Of a stretch of DNA of 64,000 nt, positions 34,879 through 43,173 are shown one piece after another. Each line of letters starts with the position of its first letter. The first letter of the stretch is position 1. Below the pieces are notes generated by a model. That model ran no database searches. It saw only the letters and a list, made by a program, of their open reading frames with translations, and was not told the DNA's origin. Source of the DNA: UBA2991 sp965221735 (GTDB taxonomy: Bacteria; Chloroflexota; Dehalococcoidia; Tepidiformales; Tepidiformaceae); contig OZ244910.1 in the NCBI GenBank assembly GCA_965221735.1, positions 868,001 through 932,000 of the forward strand, given 5' to 3'. Made by a program: the position numbers and the translations under genes.

Positions 34879-36719
34879 CCGCGCTCGCCGAGTCCGGTAT
34901 CGCCAACGCCCTGCGGCGCAACATCGCCATCATCGCGCACGTGGACCATGGCAAGACAACGCTGGTCGACGCCATGCTGCACCAGAGCGGCGTCTTCCGG
35001 GCGAACGAGCGGGTGGAGGAGCGAGCGCTCGACAACATCGATCTCGAGCGCGAGCGCGGCATCACCATCATGGCCAAGAACACGGCCATCCGGCATCGGG
35101 ACTGCATCGTCAACATCGTCGACACGCCGGGCCACGCCGACTTCGGTGGGGAGGTCGAGCGCACGCTGACGATGGTTGATGGCGTCCTGCTCCTGGTGGA
35201 CGCCTCGGAAGGCCCCCTTCCCCAGACCCGTTTCGTTCTGGGAAAGGCCCTTGAACACGGTCTCCCCGCCATCGTCGTCATCAACAAGATCGACCGCAAG
35301 GATGCACGGCCCGCCGAGGTGCTCGATGAGGTGTACGACCTCTTCATCGACCTCGAAGCGACGGAGCAGCAGATCGACTTCCCCGTCGTGTACGCCAATG
35401 CCCGCGCCGGCGTCGCCAGCCTCGATCCGGACGAGCCGGGGCTGAACCTGCGTCCCTTGCTCGACGCGATCGTCGAGCAGTTGCCTCCGCCCCAGGGCGA
35501 TCCGGAGGCCGCACTCCAGGTGCGGGTCGCGAATCTCGACTCAAGCGACTACCTCGGCCGCATCGCGATCGGACGAATCGTCAACGGGCGCGTTGCCTTG
35601 GGCGACGAGATAGCCGTGTCCAAGCTCGATGGCACAGTCGCGCAGACGCGGGTCACCAGGCTGTTCGTCTTTGACGGTCTCGAGCAGGCGGAGGTGGAGC
35701 AGGCGGCAGCCGGGGACATCATCTGCCTTGCCGGGATCGACGACATCACCATTGGTGAGACGATCACCGCGCCCGACGATCCCCGGCCCTATCCGCCCAT
35801 GCACGTGGACGAGCCGACCGTCTCCATGATCTGCGGCGTCAACACGTCGCCGCTCGCCGGGCAGGACGGCCAGCACGTCACCTCCCGCAAGCTGCGTGAG
35901 CGTCTCGAGCGCGAGCTGGTGAGCAACGTCTCCATTCGCGTCCAGGACACGGACTCGGCGGACCAACTCCAGGTGATAGGCCGCGGTGAGCTGCAGCTCT
36001 CGATTCTCATCGAGATGATGCGGCGCGAGGGCTACGAGCTGCAGGTCGGCCGTCCCCGCATCGTCACCCGCGAGCGAGGGGGCCGGACCGAGGAACCGAT
36101 CGAAGAACTGGTCATCGACGTGGCGGAGGAGTACCAGGGGATCGTCATTGAGCAGCTCAGCGCCCGTCGGGCCAGGATGACCCGCATGGTGAACCACGGG
36201 AGCGGCCGAGTCCGGCTCGAGTTCCTGATCCCGACACGGGGGATCATCGGGTTCCGTTCCCAGTTCCTCACCGATACTCGTGGCACCGGCATCATGAATC
36301 ACCTCTTCGCCGGGTGGGAGCCGTGGAACGGCCCCATCGCCGGCCGCCTGACAGGCGCCCTCGTGGCCGACCGTCCGGGAACCGCAACCGCCTACGCCAT
36401 CTTCAACCTGCAGGAACGCGGGGAGATATTCATCGCTCCCGGCACGCCCGTGTACGAGGGGATGATCATCGGCGAAAACGCCCGGCCAACGGACATGGAC
36501 GTGAACGTCACCAAAGAGAAGAAGCTCACCAACATGCGGGCGGCCGCCGCCGACGAGGCGCTGCGCCTGGTTCCGCCCAGGCTCCTGAACCTGGAGCAGT
36601 CGATCGAGTTCATCAACGACGACGAGCTTGTCGAAGTGACGCCCGGCAACATCCGCCTGCGCAAGCGCATCCTGGGAGCGACGCCCAGGGCCAGGAGCCA
36701 GTCCTCCCCCGGCCGTTGA
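34875..36719 (+). CDS. typA: Translational GTPase TypA/BipA
   Basis: Ribosome-associated GTPase of the EF-G superfamily, involved in stress adaptation and large-subunit assembly. The protein is 614 residues. G1 is AHVDHGKTT, G2 is ERGITI, G3 is DTPGHADFGGEVER and G4 is NKIDR, followed by domains II, III and V and the BipA-specific C-terminal domain (LTNMRAAAADEALRLVPPR). Start GTG 34875, in phase with the family N-terminus NIAIIAHVDHG. The 178 bp upstream of it hold only the leader ORF described separately. Confidence 0.96.
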   Translation: MTALAESGIANALRRNIAIIAHVDHGKTTLVDAMLHQSGVFRANERVEERALDNIDLERERGITIMAKNTAIRHRDCIVNIVDTPGHADFGGEVERTLTMVDGVLLLVDASEGPLPQTRFVLGKALEHGLPAIVVINKIDRKDARPAEVLDEVYDLFIDLEATEQQIDFPVVYANARAGVASLDPDEPGLNLRPLLDAIVEQLPPPQGDPEAALQVRVANLDSSDYLGRIAIGRIVNGRVALGDEIAVSKLDGTVAQTRVTRLFVFDGLEQAEVEQAAAGDIICLAGIDDITIGETITAPDDPRPYPPMHVDEPTVSMICGVNTSPLAGQDGQHVTSRKLRERLERELVSNVSIRVQDTDSADQLQVIGRGELQLSILIEMMRREGYELQVGRPRIVTRERGGRTEEPIEELVIDVAEEYQGIVIEQLSARRARMTRMVNHGSGRVRLEFLIPTRGIIGFRSQFLTDTRGTGIMNHLFAGWEPWNGPIAGRLTGALVADRPGTATAYAIFNLQERGEIFIAPGTPVYEGMIIGENARPTDMDVNVTKEKKLTNMRAAAADEALRLVPPRLLNLEQSIEFINDDELVEVTPGNIRLRKRILGATPRARSQSSPGR

Positions 36720-36770
36720 CACGGAGCGTCGCGGCGGGCAACGTGCGCGCACAGTTACCGGAGGTACCCC

Positions 36771-37361
36771 ATGGCTGACGATGCCTATGCGCCCGACCCC
36801 ACCAAGGATCACGAAACCGTTTCCATCTACCCCATCGATGACGACGTCAAGGAAGAGCTGCTGAACACCGTCGGCGAAGCCGTCCTCAACTGGTCGACGA
36901 AGGACGGCTGGCCCGTGGGCGTGATGCACGCCGTCGTCTGGGCCAAGGGCTCCTTCTGGATGACCGCCGCCGCCCACCGCCATCGCATGGCCGCCCTTCG
37001 CCGCGACCCGCGCTGCTCCGTCGTCCTCACGAGCACGGGCACGCATCTCGGCCCCGGCAAGACCATCACGGCCAAGTGCCGCTGCGTCATGTACGAGGAC
37101 CGCGAGACGAAGGACTGGTTCTACCACGCCCTCGCCTTCCGCCCCGGGGCCGACCCCGAGCAGGCCGCCGCCTTCGAGAAGAGCCTCGACTCGCCCCTGC
37201 GCGTCGTCATGGAGCTCGTGCCGGAGAAGTGGATCACCTTCGATGGCGCCAAGATGGGCATGGCCACTGCCGGAGTCCTCCCGGACGACAAGAAGGGCCC
37301 TCCCCTCAGCTCCGACGCCGTCCGCCTCGAGAAGGAGCTCAAGGCCCGCGGACTCGCCTAG
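36771..37361 (+). CDS. Pyridoxamine 5'-phosphate oxidase-fold protein
   Basis: A 196-residue split-barrel protein of the PPOX/F420 superfamily. WPVGVMHAVVWAKGSFWMTAAAHRHRMAALRRDPRCSVVLTS covers the core cofactor-binding strands. The C-terminal half (PEKWITFDGAKM) is typical of longer members of unknown reaction. ATG 36771 after GGAGG. It lies 51 bp after typA on the same strand. Substrate and choice of FMN or F420 are not decidable from sequence alone. Confidence 0.8.
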   Translation: MADDAYAPDPTKDHETVSIYPIDDDVKEELLNTVGEAVLNWSTKDGWPVGVMHAVVWAKGSFWMTAAAHRHRMAALRRDPRCSVVLTSTGTHLGPGKTITAKCRCVMYEDRETKDWFYHALAFRPGADPEQAAAFEKSLDSPLRVVMELVPEKWITFDGAKMGMATAGVLPDDKKGPPLSSDAVRLEKELKARGLA

Positions 37362-37482
37362 CTGAAGCGCCGCCGCCCCGCGCGTCTTCCCCCGCTCGTA
37401 ACCGGGGCGAGCCGCAGCGGCTCGTCCCGTTCACCGTTCCGCGCTACGGTCGTTGCAGACCTCTCGGAGGGAGGGTGCAGCC

Positions 37483-38523
37483 GTGCGTGTGGGAATCCTG
37501 ACCGGTGGGGGCGACTGCCCCGGCCTGAACGCCGTCATTCGCGCCGTCGTGACCAAGGGCGAGCGCCGGTACGGCGACGAGGTCGTCGGCTTCCGTAACG
37601 GCTGGGCGGGCGTCATGGAGGGCGACGTCATGGCCCTCAGCGCCGAGAGTTGCCGCGACATCCTCCCCCTCGGCGGCACGATCCTGGGAACCTCGCGCGC
37701 CAACCCCTACGCCAACGAGGGCGGCGCCGGAGCCGTCCGGGCCACCCTCGAACGAGAGCGAGTCGACGCCCTCGTCGTGGTCGGCGGGGACGACACGCTC
37801 GGTGTCGCCGGGAAGCTCGCTGCCGAAGGCGCCCGCGTCGTCGGCGTCCCCAAGACCATCGACAACGACCTCGGCGTGACCGAGGTCACCTTCGGGTTCC
37901 ACACCGCGGTCCAGACCGCCACCGAGGCCATCGACCGGCTGCGCACCACCGCCGAGTCCCACCACCGCGTCATGGTCGTCGAGGTGATGGGTCGCGATAC
38001 CGGCTGGATCGCCACCTACGCCGGGATCGCCGGGGGCGCCACCGAGATACTCATCCCCGAGGAGCCGTTCAGCATGAGCGGTCTTTGCGAGCGACTGCTC
38101 GCGCACCACAACCGCGATGTCTCCGCCTCGATCGTCGTCGTTGCCGAGGGCGCCCGCCCGCAGGGCGGCGAAGTCATCACCCAGACGGACCAGCGCGACG
38201 CTTTCGGCCACGTGCGGCTCGGTGGCATCAGCCGCCTCGTCGCCGACGAGATCGAGGCCCGCACCGGCTTCGAGACCCGCCTCACCGTGCTCGGCCACGT
38301 CCAGCGCGGCGGCACGCCCACCGCCTACGACCGCGTCCTCGCCACCCGGTTCGGCATCGCCGCCATCGACGCCGTCCACGACGGCCGCTGGGGCCAGGCC
38401 ACCGTCCTCCAGGCGAACGAGATCCGCCTCGCTCCCCTCACCGACCTCACCGGCGCCTCGAAGGGCGTCGACCGCGACCTCTACGAAACCGTCGCGGGCG
38501 CCCTCGTCTCCCTTCCCGGCTGA
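37483..38523 (+). CDS. pfp: 6-phosphofructokinase, PPi-dependent type by active-site residues
   Basis: Phosphorylates fructose 6-phosphate in glycolysis. The protein is 346 residues. TGGGDCPGLNAVIR is the phosphate-donor loop and KTIDNDL the substrate/metal loop. Residue 104 is Asp (GGD-D-T) and residue 124 is Lys (P-K-TIDND). In this family Gly at both positions marks ATP use, while Asp/Lys marks pyrophosphate use, so a reversible PPi enzyme is inferred. Start GTG 37483 has GGAGGGAGGG at 37466-37475; TTG 37453 would overrun that site. Confidence 0.9.
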   Translation: MRVGILTGGGDCPGLNAVIRAVVTKGERRYGDEVVGFRNGWAGVMEGDVMALSAESCRDILPLGGTILGTSRANPYANEGGAGAVRATLERERVDALVVVGGDDTLGVAGKLAAEGARVVGVPKTIDNDLGVTEVTFGFHTAVQTATEAIDRLRTTAESHHRVMVVEVMGRDTGWIATYAGIAGGATEILIPEEPFSMSGLCERLLAHHNRDVSASIVVVAEGARPQGGEVITQTDQRDAFGHVRLGGISRLVADEIEARTGFETRLTVLGHVQRGGTPTAYDRVLATRFGIAAIDAVHDGRWGQATVLQANEIRLAPLTDLTGASKGVDRDLYETVAGALVSLPG

Positions 38524-38548
38524 GGAGAGAGCGCCCCGGGACTTAGTT

Positions 38549-38820
38549 CTATTCGAACGTGAAATACCACACGACAAAGTAGTGCGTGGCCCATGCGGCG
38601 GCCAGCGCGAGCAGCACAGGTACCCACAGATGCCTCTCAGGAGGGCTTCTTCTCCACTGGAGCCCAAAGCCCCCGCGATGAGCATCGAGCCGGCAATAGC
38701 GGTACCAAGCGAGGCGCCAAACCCTTCATCCTCAAGTGCCAGCCAGGCGACTGAGAAGAGGAGAATGGGCGCGCCAAGGGTTGCCAGCACGCCCGACCAG
38801 ATGTCCCGTGCGCGCGGCAT
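38549..38820 (-). pseudogene. Small membrane protein gene broken by a -1 frameshift in a G-run
   Basis: From ATG 38820 one frame codes for MPRARDIWSGVLATLGAP, two hydrophobic segments and SMLIAG. At a run of five G (C at 38670-38674 on the plus strand) the sensible sequence moves to another frame, reading LQWRRSPPERHLW, then a third helix VPVLLALAAAWATHYFVV and a stop at 38549. One extra G gives a continuous 90-residue, three-helix protein. It may be a sequencing or assembly error, a phase-variable site, programmed slippage or a true pseudogene. Family not recognised. The original frame otherwise runs on antisense through the phosphofructokinase gene. Confidence 0.6.
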
Positions 38821-38910
38821 GGCGCTACCGTAGCAGGAAGGCCCCCGATTTACCCCAGCCCCCAAGAGCCCAGAGCCAACGGCCAACAGCCCGCCCGCTA
38901 TAGTCCCCCC

Positions 38911-40050
38911 ATGCCGCCACGACCCTTCCGTATCGATGTCCCCGACTCCGTCCTCGACGACCTCCGCGACCGGCTCGGCCGCACCCGCTGGCCCGACGCC
39001 ATCCCGGACACTGGCTGGGACTACGGCGCCGATGTCGCCTACGTCCGCGAGCTCTGCGACTACTGGCGCAGCCAGTACGACTGGCGCGCCCAGGAAGCCG
39101 CCCTCAACGCCTGGCCCCAGTTCCTCTGCGAGGTCGACGGCGTCGACATCCACTTCTGGCATGTGCGTGGCAACGGCCCCGACCCGCACCCCCTGCTCCT
39201 GACGCACGGCTGGCCCGGCTCCATGTTCGAGTTCCTCCACCTCATCGGGCCCCTCACCGACCCCGCCGCCCACGGCGGCGACCCCGCCGACGCCTTCGAT
39301 GTCGTCATTCCCTCCATCCCCGGCTTCGGCTGGAGCGGCAAGCCCGCGGAGCGCGGCTGGGGCCCCTCCCGCATCGCCGCCGCCCTCGACGACCTCATGA
39401 CCGCCGAGCTCGGCTACGAGCGCTACGGCGCCCAGGGCGGCGACTGGGGCGCCATCATCAGCACGCGCCTGGGCGCGGCCCACGCGGACAACCTGAGCGG
39501 CATCCACCTCAACATGGCCCTCGCCGCTCCCCCCGACCCGCCCACCGAGGCGGACGAGGCCGGACTCGCGTCGCGCCGCGCGTTCCAGGCGCAGGAGACC
39601 GGCTACAGCAACGTCCAGGGCACCAAACCCCAGTCCCTCGGCATCGCCCAGGCCGACTCCCCCGCGGGCATTGCCGCCTGGATCACGGAGAAGTTCCGCT
39701 CCTGGAGCGACTGCAACGGCGATGTCGAGTCGCGCTACTCGAAGGACACGTTGCTGACCAACATCATGTTCTACTGGGCGCCCAACAGCATCGCGTCGGC
39801 CGCCCGTATCTATTACGAGGCCCGCGCCGAGGGCGTTGGTGGCCGCATACCGCCGGTTGAGCGCATCGCCGTCCCGACCGGCTTCGCCGCCTTCCCGGGG
39901 GAGATCCTGAAGTCGCCGCGCCACTGGGTCGAAGCCGCCTACAACCTCGTGCACTACACGGAGATGCCGGCGGGCGGCCACTTCGCCGCTCTCGAGGAAC
40001 CCGACCACCTCCTGCAGGACATCCGCGCCTTCTTCCGCCAGGTGCGTTGA
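38911..40050 (+). CDS. Epoxide hydrolase of the microsomal (EHN-domain) type
   Basis: A 379-residue alpha/beta-hydrolase. Residues 1-110 match the epoxide hydrolase N-terminal domain (FRIDVPDSVLDDLRDRLGRTRWPD, YDWRAQEAALNAWPQF). The core has the oxyanion motif THGWPGSMFEF, nucleophile Asp in GAQGGDWGA, and the terminal His in MPAGGHFAALEEPDHLL. Hydrolyses epoxides to diols; the natural substrate is unknown. TATAGT (38899-38904) ends six bases before ATG 38911 and there is no ribosome site, so transcription is probably leaderless. Confidence 0.92.
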   Translation: MPPRPFRIDVPDSVLDDLRDRLGRTRWPDAIPDTGWDYGADVAYVRELCDYWRSQYDWRAQEAALNAWPQFLCEVDGVDIHFWHVRGNGPDPHPLLLTHGWPGSMFEFLHLIGPLTDPAAHGGDPADAFDVVIPSIPGFGWSGKPAERGWGPSRIAAALDDLMTAELGYERYGAQGGDWGAIISTRLGAAHADNLSGIHLNMALAAPPDPPTEADEAGLASRRAFQAQETGYSNVQGTKPQSLGIAQADSPAGIAAWITEKFRSWSDCNGDVESRYSKDTLLTNIMFYWAPNSIASAARIYYEARAEGVGGRIPPVERIAVPTGFAAFPGEILKSPRHWVEAAYNLVHYTEMPAGGHFAALEEPDHLLQDIRAFFRQVR

Positions 40051-40102
40051 CGCTCGTAGCACGCAGTTCTGGGAGCGCCAGCAAGAGTCTTCCCGGCATC
40101 CA

Positions 40103-40131
40103 TTGCGGTACAGAAGGGGATCGTGTAGTCT
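40103..40131 (+). promoter_or_regulatory. Sigma-70-type promoter of the NYN gene
   Basis: TTGCGG (40103-40108) and TAGTCT (40126-40131) are separated by exactly 17 bp, the best -35/-10 pair seen in the window. Transcription would begin near 40138, leaving a leader of about 70 nt before the start codon at 40211. Confidence 0.55.
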
Positions 40132-40135
40132 CTAG

Positions 40136-40189
40136 CTACCACCCTTATCGCTTCGCCGGTAGGGTCGAGACCGCCCTCGTGGCGGTCTC
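40136..40189 (+). ncRNA. Structured leader with two stem-loops upstream of the NYN RNase gene
   Basis: The first stem CTACC (40136-40140) pairs with GGTAG (40158-40162). The second is a perfect 9-bp stem, GAGACCGCC (40167-40175) with GGCGGTCTC (40181-40189), and loop CTCGT. The second hairpin ends 21 bases before the start codon and is followed by TGTCTTTGT, a weak T-rich tract. It may be a terminator/attenuator or an RNA element recognised by the encoded nuclease. Confidence 0.5.
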
Positions 40190-40210
40190 TGTCTTTGTGG
40201 GGATTGACGG

Positions 40211-40840
40211 TTGATCACCAACGTCTATGTCGACGGCTTCAACTTGTACTTCCGCGCTCTCAAGGACGGGCCTTGTCGGTGGCTCGACTTGCGAAAGCTA
40301 TCCGAGACCCTCTTTCCCCAGGACGATGTCCGGCGGATCTCCTACTTCACGGCGCGTCTCGATGCCCGTCCCGGCAATCCCAATCAGCCTCGGCGCCAGC
40401 TGATCTATCTGCGAGCCTTGCAGACTTTGCCGGGCGTCGATATCTACTACGGATCCTTTCGGTCTGGCATCAAGCGGCGGCCGTTGGCGGAGGCCATACC
40501 GGGATTGCCCGCATATGTCCGCGTAAGAGACTCGGAAGAGAAGGGATCGGACGTGAATCTGGCTACACGCCTCCTGGTGGACGGCTTCACTGGGGAGTAC
40601 GAGCAGGCTGTAGTCGTTTCGAACGACGCAGACTTCGCTGGCGCCATGCGCTATGTGCGGGACGGCCTCGGGCTTCGTGTCACCCTCGTCAACCCGGACT
40701 CGAAAACACCCAGTCCTGCCGAGCTTGCTGACTCCGCCACCTATGTGAGGCGTCTCTGGAAGAGCCACCTACGACGGAGCCAACTCCCTGAGGCCCTCGA
40801 CGACGACGTTGGAGTGATCACGAAGCCACAGGGTTGGTGA
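40211..40840 (+). CDS. NYN-domain (PIN-like) ribonuclease, probably acquired
   Basis: A 209-residue protein with the NYN/LabA-type PIN fold. Acidic metal-binding residues are in VYVDGFNLYF, KGSDVNLATRLLVDGF and VVSNDADFAGAM. NYN proteins are predicted or proven RNases. Start TTG 40211, in phase with ITNVYVDGFNL. Base composition and codon use differ visibly from neighbours (many A/T third positions such as TTG, CGA, ACT, GTT), which suggests horizontal acquisition. It has its own promoter and structured leader and no partner gene. Confidence 0.88.
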   Translation: MITNVYVDGFNLYFRALKDGPCRWLDLRKLSETLFPQDDVRRISYFTARLDARPGNPNQPRRQLIYLRALQTLPGVDIYYGSFRSGIKRRPLAEAIPGLPAYVRVRDSEEKGSDVNLATRLLVDGFTGEYEQAVVVSNDADFAGAMRYVRDGLGLRVTLVNPDSKTPSPAELADSATYVRRLWKSHLRRSQLPEALDDDVGVITKPQGW

Positions 40841-40918
40841 TCACTGGGCCACCTGGCTTAATTGCCCGAACCCCTCGCCCCCATGAACGCGCCCAGCCAC
40901 CATAACCGCCGGTCGGGA

Positions 40919-40924
40919 TATACT
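40919..40924 (+). promoter_or_regulatory. -10 element for the methylmalonyl-CoA mutase operon
   Basis: TATACT, preceded by GGGA, lies 68 bp before the mutase start at 40993. No clear -35. The 152-bp upstream region holds no recognisable cobalamin riboswitch. Confidence 0.45.
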
Positions 40925-40992
40925 GCCGTGCGCGGAAATTCGCAGCGGATTCCGCAAGCGGCGGCATGCCCGGAAGGACCACGGAGAGCGAA

Positions 40993-42639
40993 ATGGCCAG
41001 CCAATCGAAGCAGGAGTGGCTCGACGGTACGTACCGCAAGGCGGTCGAGCGCAACCCCGAGCGCGCCGAGTCGTTCCGCACCACCGGCGAGACCGTCCTC
41101 GACCCCGTCTACACCCCCGAGGACGCCTCCGCCAACGGCGACCTCGGCTTCCCCGGCGAGTACCCCTTCACCCGCGGCGTCCAGCCGACGATGTACCGCG
41201 GGCGCCTCTGGACCATGCGCCAGTACGCCGGCTTCGGCACTGCCGAGGAGTCGAACGAGCGCTACCGCTACCTCCTCGACCAGGGCCAGACCGGCCTCTC
41301 AGTCGCTTTCGACCTGCCCACCCAGATCGGTTACGACTCGGACGACGCCATGGCCATGGGCGAGGTCGGCAAGGTCGGCGTCGCCATCGACTCGATCGAC
41401 GACATGCGGACGCTGTTCAAGGAGATCCCGCTCGACCGCGTCACGACCTCCATGACCATCAACGGCACGGCCGCCGTCCTCCTCGGCCTCTACATCGCCG
41501 TGGGCAAGGAGCAGGGCGTGCCCCTCGAGAAGCTCGGGGGCACGGTCCAGAACGACATCCTCAAGGAGTACATCACCCGCGGGACGTGGATCTATCCGCC
41601 CACGCCCAGCATGCGGCTCATCACCGACGTCTTCAGCTTCTGTTCGGAGAACGTCCCCCGCTGGAACACCATCTCCATCTCCGGCTACCACATGCGCGAG
41701 GCGGGCTGCACGGCCGCCCAGGAGATCGCCTTCACCCTCGCGAACGGCATCGCCTACGTCGATGCTGCCGTCTCCGCCGGCCTCGACATCGACGCCTTCG
41801 CCGGCCGCCTCAGCTTCTTCTTCGCCTGCCACAACAACCTGCTGGAGGAGGTGTGCAAGTTCCGCGCCGCGCGCCGTCTCTGGGCCACGATCATGAAGGA
41901 GCGCTTCGAGGCGAAGAGCCCCCGCTCGATGATGATGCGCTTCCACACCCAGACCGGCGGCGCCACGCTCACCGCCCAGCAGCCCGAGAACAACATCGTG
42001 CGCACCACCCTCCAGGCCCTCGCCGCCGTCCTCGGCGGAACCCAGTCGCTGCACACGAACTCGATGGACGAAGCCCTCTCCCTGCCCACCGAGAAGGCGG
42101 TCCAGATCGCGCTCCGCACGCAGCAGGTCATCGGTTTCGAGAGCGGTGTCGGTGACGTCATCGACCCGCTCGGCGGCTCCTGGTACATCGAGTCCATGAC
42201 CGACCGCCTCGAGGCCGAGGCGCGCGACTACCTGAAGACCATCGAGGATCTCGGCGGCGCGCCCGCCGCCCTCGAGCAGGGCTTCCAGCAGCGCGAGATC
42301 CAGGAGGCTTCCTACCGCTACCAGCGCGAGATCGAGGAGAAGGACCGCGTCATCGTCGGTGTCAACGACTTCACCGTGACCGGCGAGGAGCCGCCCGAGC
42401 TCCTGCGCGTCGACCCCTCCATCGGCCAGCGCCAGGTCGAGCGCCTGCAGGCCCTCCGCGCCGAGCGCGACAACGCCGCCGCCGATGCCGCCATCGCCGC
42501 CCTCGAAGAGGGCGCCCGTGGCACTGAGAACCTGGTGCCCCTCATCGTCGCCGCCGTCGAGGCGCGCGCCACGCTCGGCGAGATCAGCCACGCCCTGCGC
42601 CGCGCCTGGGGCGAGTACCGCGAGATCGTGGTCGTCTGA
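40993..42639 (+). CDS. mcmA: Methylmalonyl-CoA mutase large subunit
   Basis: Adenosylcobalamin-dependent interconversion of methylmalonyl-CoA and succinyl-CoA. The protein is 548 residues and is the catalytic TIM barrel only; the B12-binding domain is a separate gene at 44015. Active-site residues: Tyr78 in RQYAGF and Arg196 in KEYITRGT correspond to Tyr89 and Arg207 of the Propionibacterium enzyme, which favours methylmalonyl- over isobutyryl-CoA. His233 is in SGYHMREAG. ATG 40993 with GGAGAG upstream. First gene of a run extending to tilS. Confidence 0.95.
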   Translation: MASQSKQEWLDGTYRKAVERNPERAESFRTTGETVLDPVYTPEDASANGDLGFPGEYPFTRGVQPTMYRGRLWTMRQYAGFGTAEESNERYRYLLDQGQTGLSVAFDLPTQIGYDSDDAMAMGEVGKVGVAIDSIDDMRTLFKEIPLDRVTTSMTINGTAAVLLGLYIAVGKEQGVPLEKLGGTVQNDILKEYITRGTWIYPPTPSMRLITDVFSFCSENVPRWNTISISGYHMREAGCTAAQEIAFTLANGIAYVDAAVSAGLDIDAFAGRLSFFFACHNNLLEEVCKFRAARRLWATIMKERFEAKSPRSMMMRFHTQTGGATLTAQQPENNIVRTTLQALAAVLGGTQSLHTNSMDEALSLPTEKAVQIALRTQQVIGFESGVGDVIDPLGGSWYIESMTDRLEAEARDYLKTIEDLGGAPAALEQGFQQREIQEASYRYQREIEEKDRVIVGVNDFTVTGEEPPELLRVDPSIGQRQVERLQALRAERDNAAADAAIAALEEGARGTENLVPLIVAAVEARATLGEISHALRRAWGEYREIVVV

Positions 42640-43157
42640 TGGCCGAGGACGACACCCGCAGCTACGTGGACGACCGCCGCCGCCTGCTCGGCGAGCTGGA
42701 GCTGGAGCGCAACCAGCTCCTGCGCAACATCGAGACCTGCCGCATCCGCGACATCGATCGCCCCATGATCGACGAGTGGTCCCTCAAGGACATCATCGGG
42801 CACGTCGCCAGCTGGGAGGCGGAGGTCGTCAGCGCCCTGCTCGACATCCAGGAGGGGCGCCGCGCCGCCATCCTCGACTTCGACGAGGAACGCACCGACG
42901 CCTGGAACCAGGATCACGTCGAGCGCAAGCGCAGCCTCACCTTCTGGAGCGTCCTCGAACAGCTCAAGGCGGGACGCGAGCGCCTGCTCGCCACCGTCGC
43001 CCAGTTCGACGACGCCGCCATCGGCGAGGAAGGCCGCGTTCCCAACCAGCTCCTGCAGGTCGTTGCCAACCACGACAAGGAGCACTGGCACATCATCGCC
43101 GCCTACCTCGCCGGCATGCCCGGTGTGCGCGAAACCAGCGCCGCCGGAAACAGCTAG
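42639..43157 (+). CDS. DinB/ClbS-like four-helix protein
   Basis: A 172-residue helical protein. MIDEWSLKDIIGHVASWEAEVV, followed by a late NHDKEHWHIIAAYL, is the His pattern of the DinB/YfiT superfamily, with metal-ligand candidates H53, H148 and H152. Members transfer thiols or alter small molecules; the exact role is unknown. ATG 42639 overlaps the mutase stop (TGATG), so it is translationally coupled to the mutase gene, an unusual partner. Confidence 0.78.
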   Translation: MAEDDTRSYVDDRRRLLGELELERNQLLRNIETCRIRDIDRPMIDEWSLKDIIGHVASWEAEVVSALLDIQEGRRAAILDFDEERTDAWNQDHVERKRSLTFWSVLEQLKAGRERLLATVAQFDDAAIGEEGRVPNQLLQVVANHDKEHWHIIAAYLAGMPGVRETSAAGNS

Positions 43158-43173
43158 CACCAAGAGGAGCCCT

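Noticed and set aside
38524..40062. An 872-codon minus-strand frame covering the phosphofructokinase and epoxide hydrolase genes
   Set aside because: Only its short middle section starting at 38820 looks like real protein; the remainder is antisense shadow.
40841..40992. Cobalamin riboswitch before the B12-dependent mutase operon
   Set aside because: The 152 bp lack the B12-box and the length needed; only a -10-like TATACT is visible.
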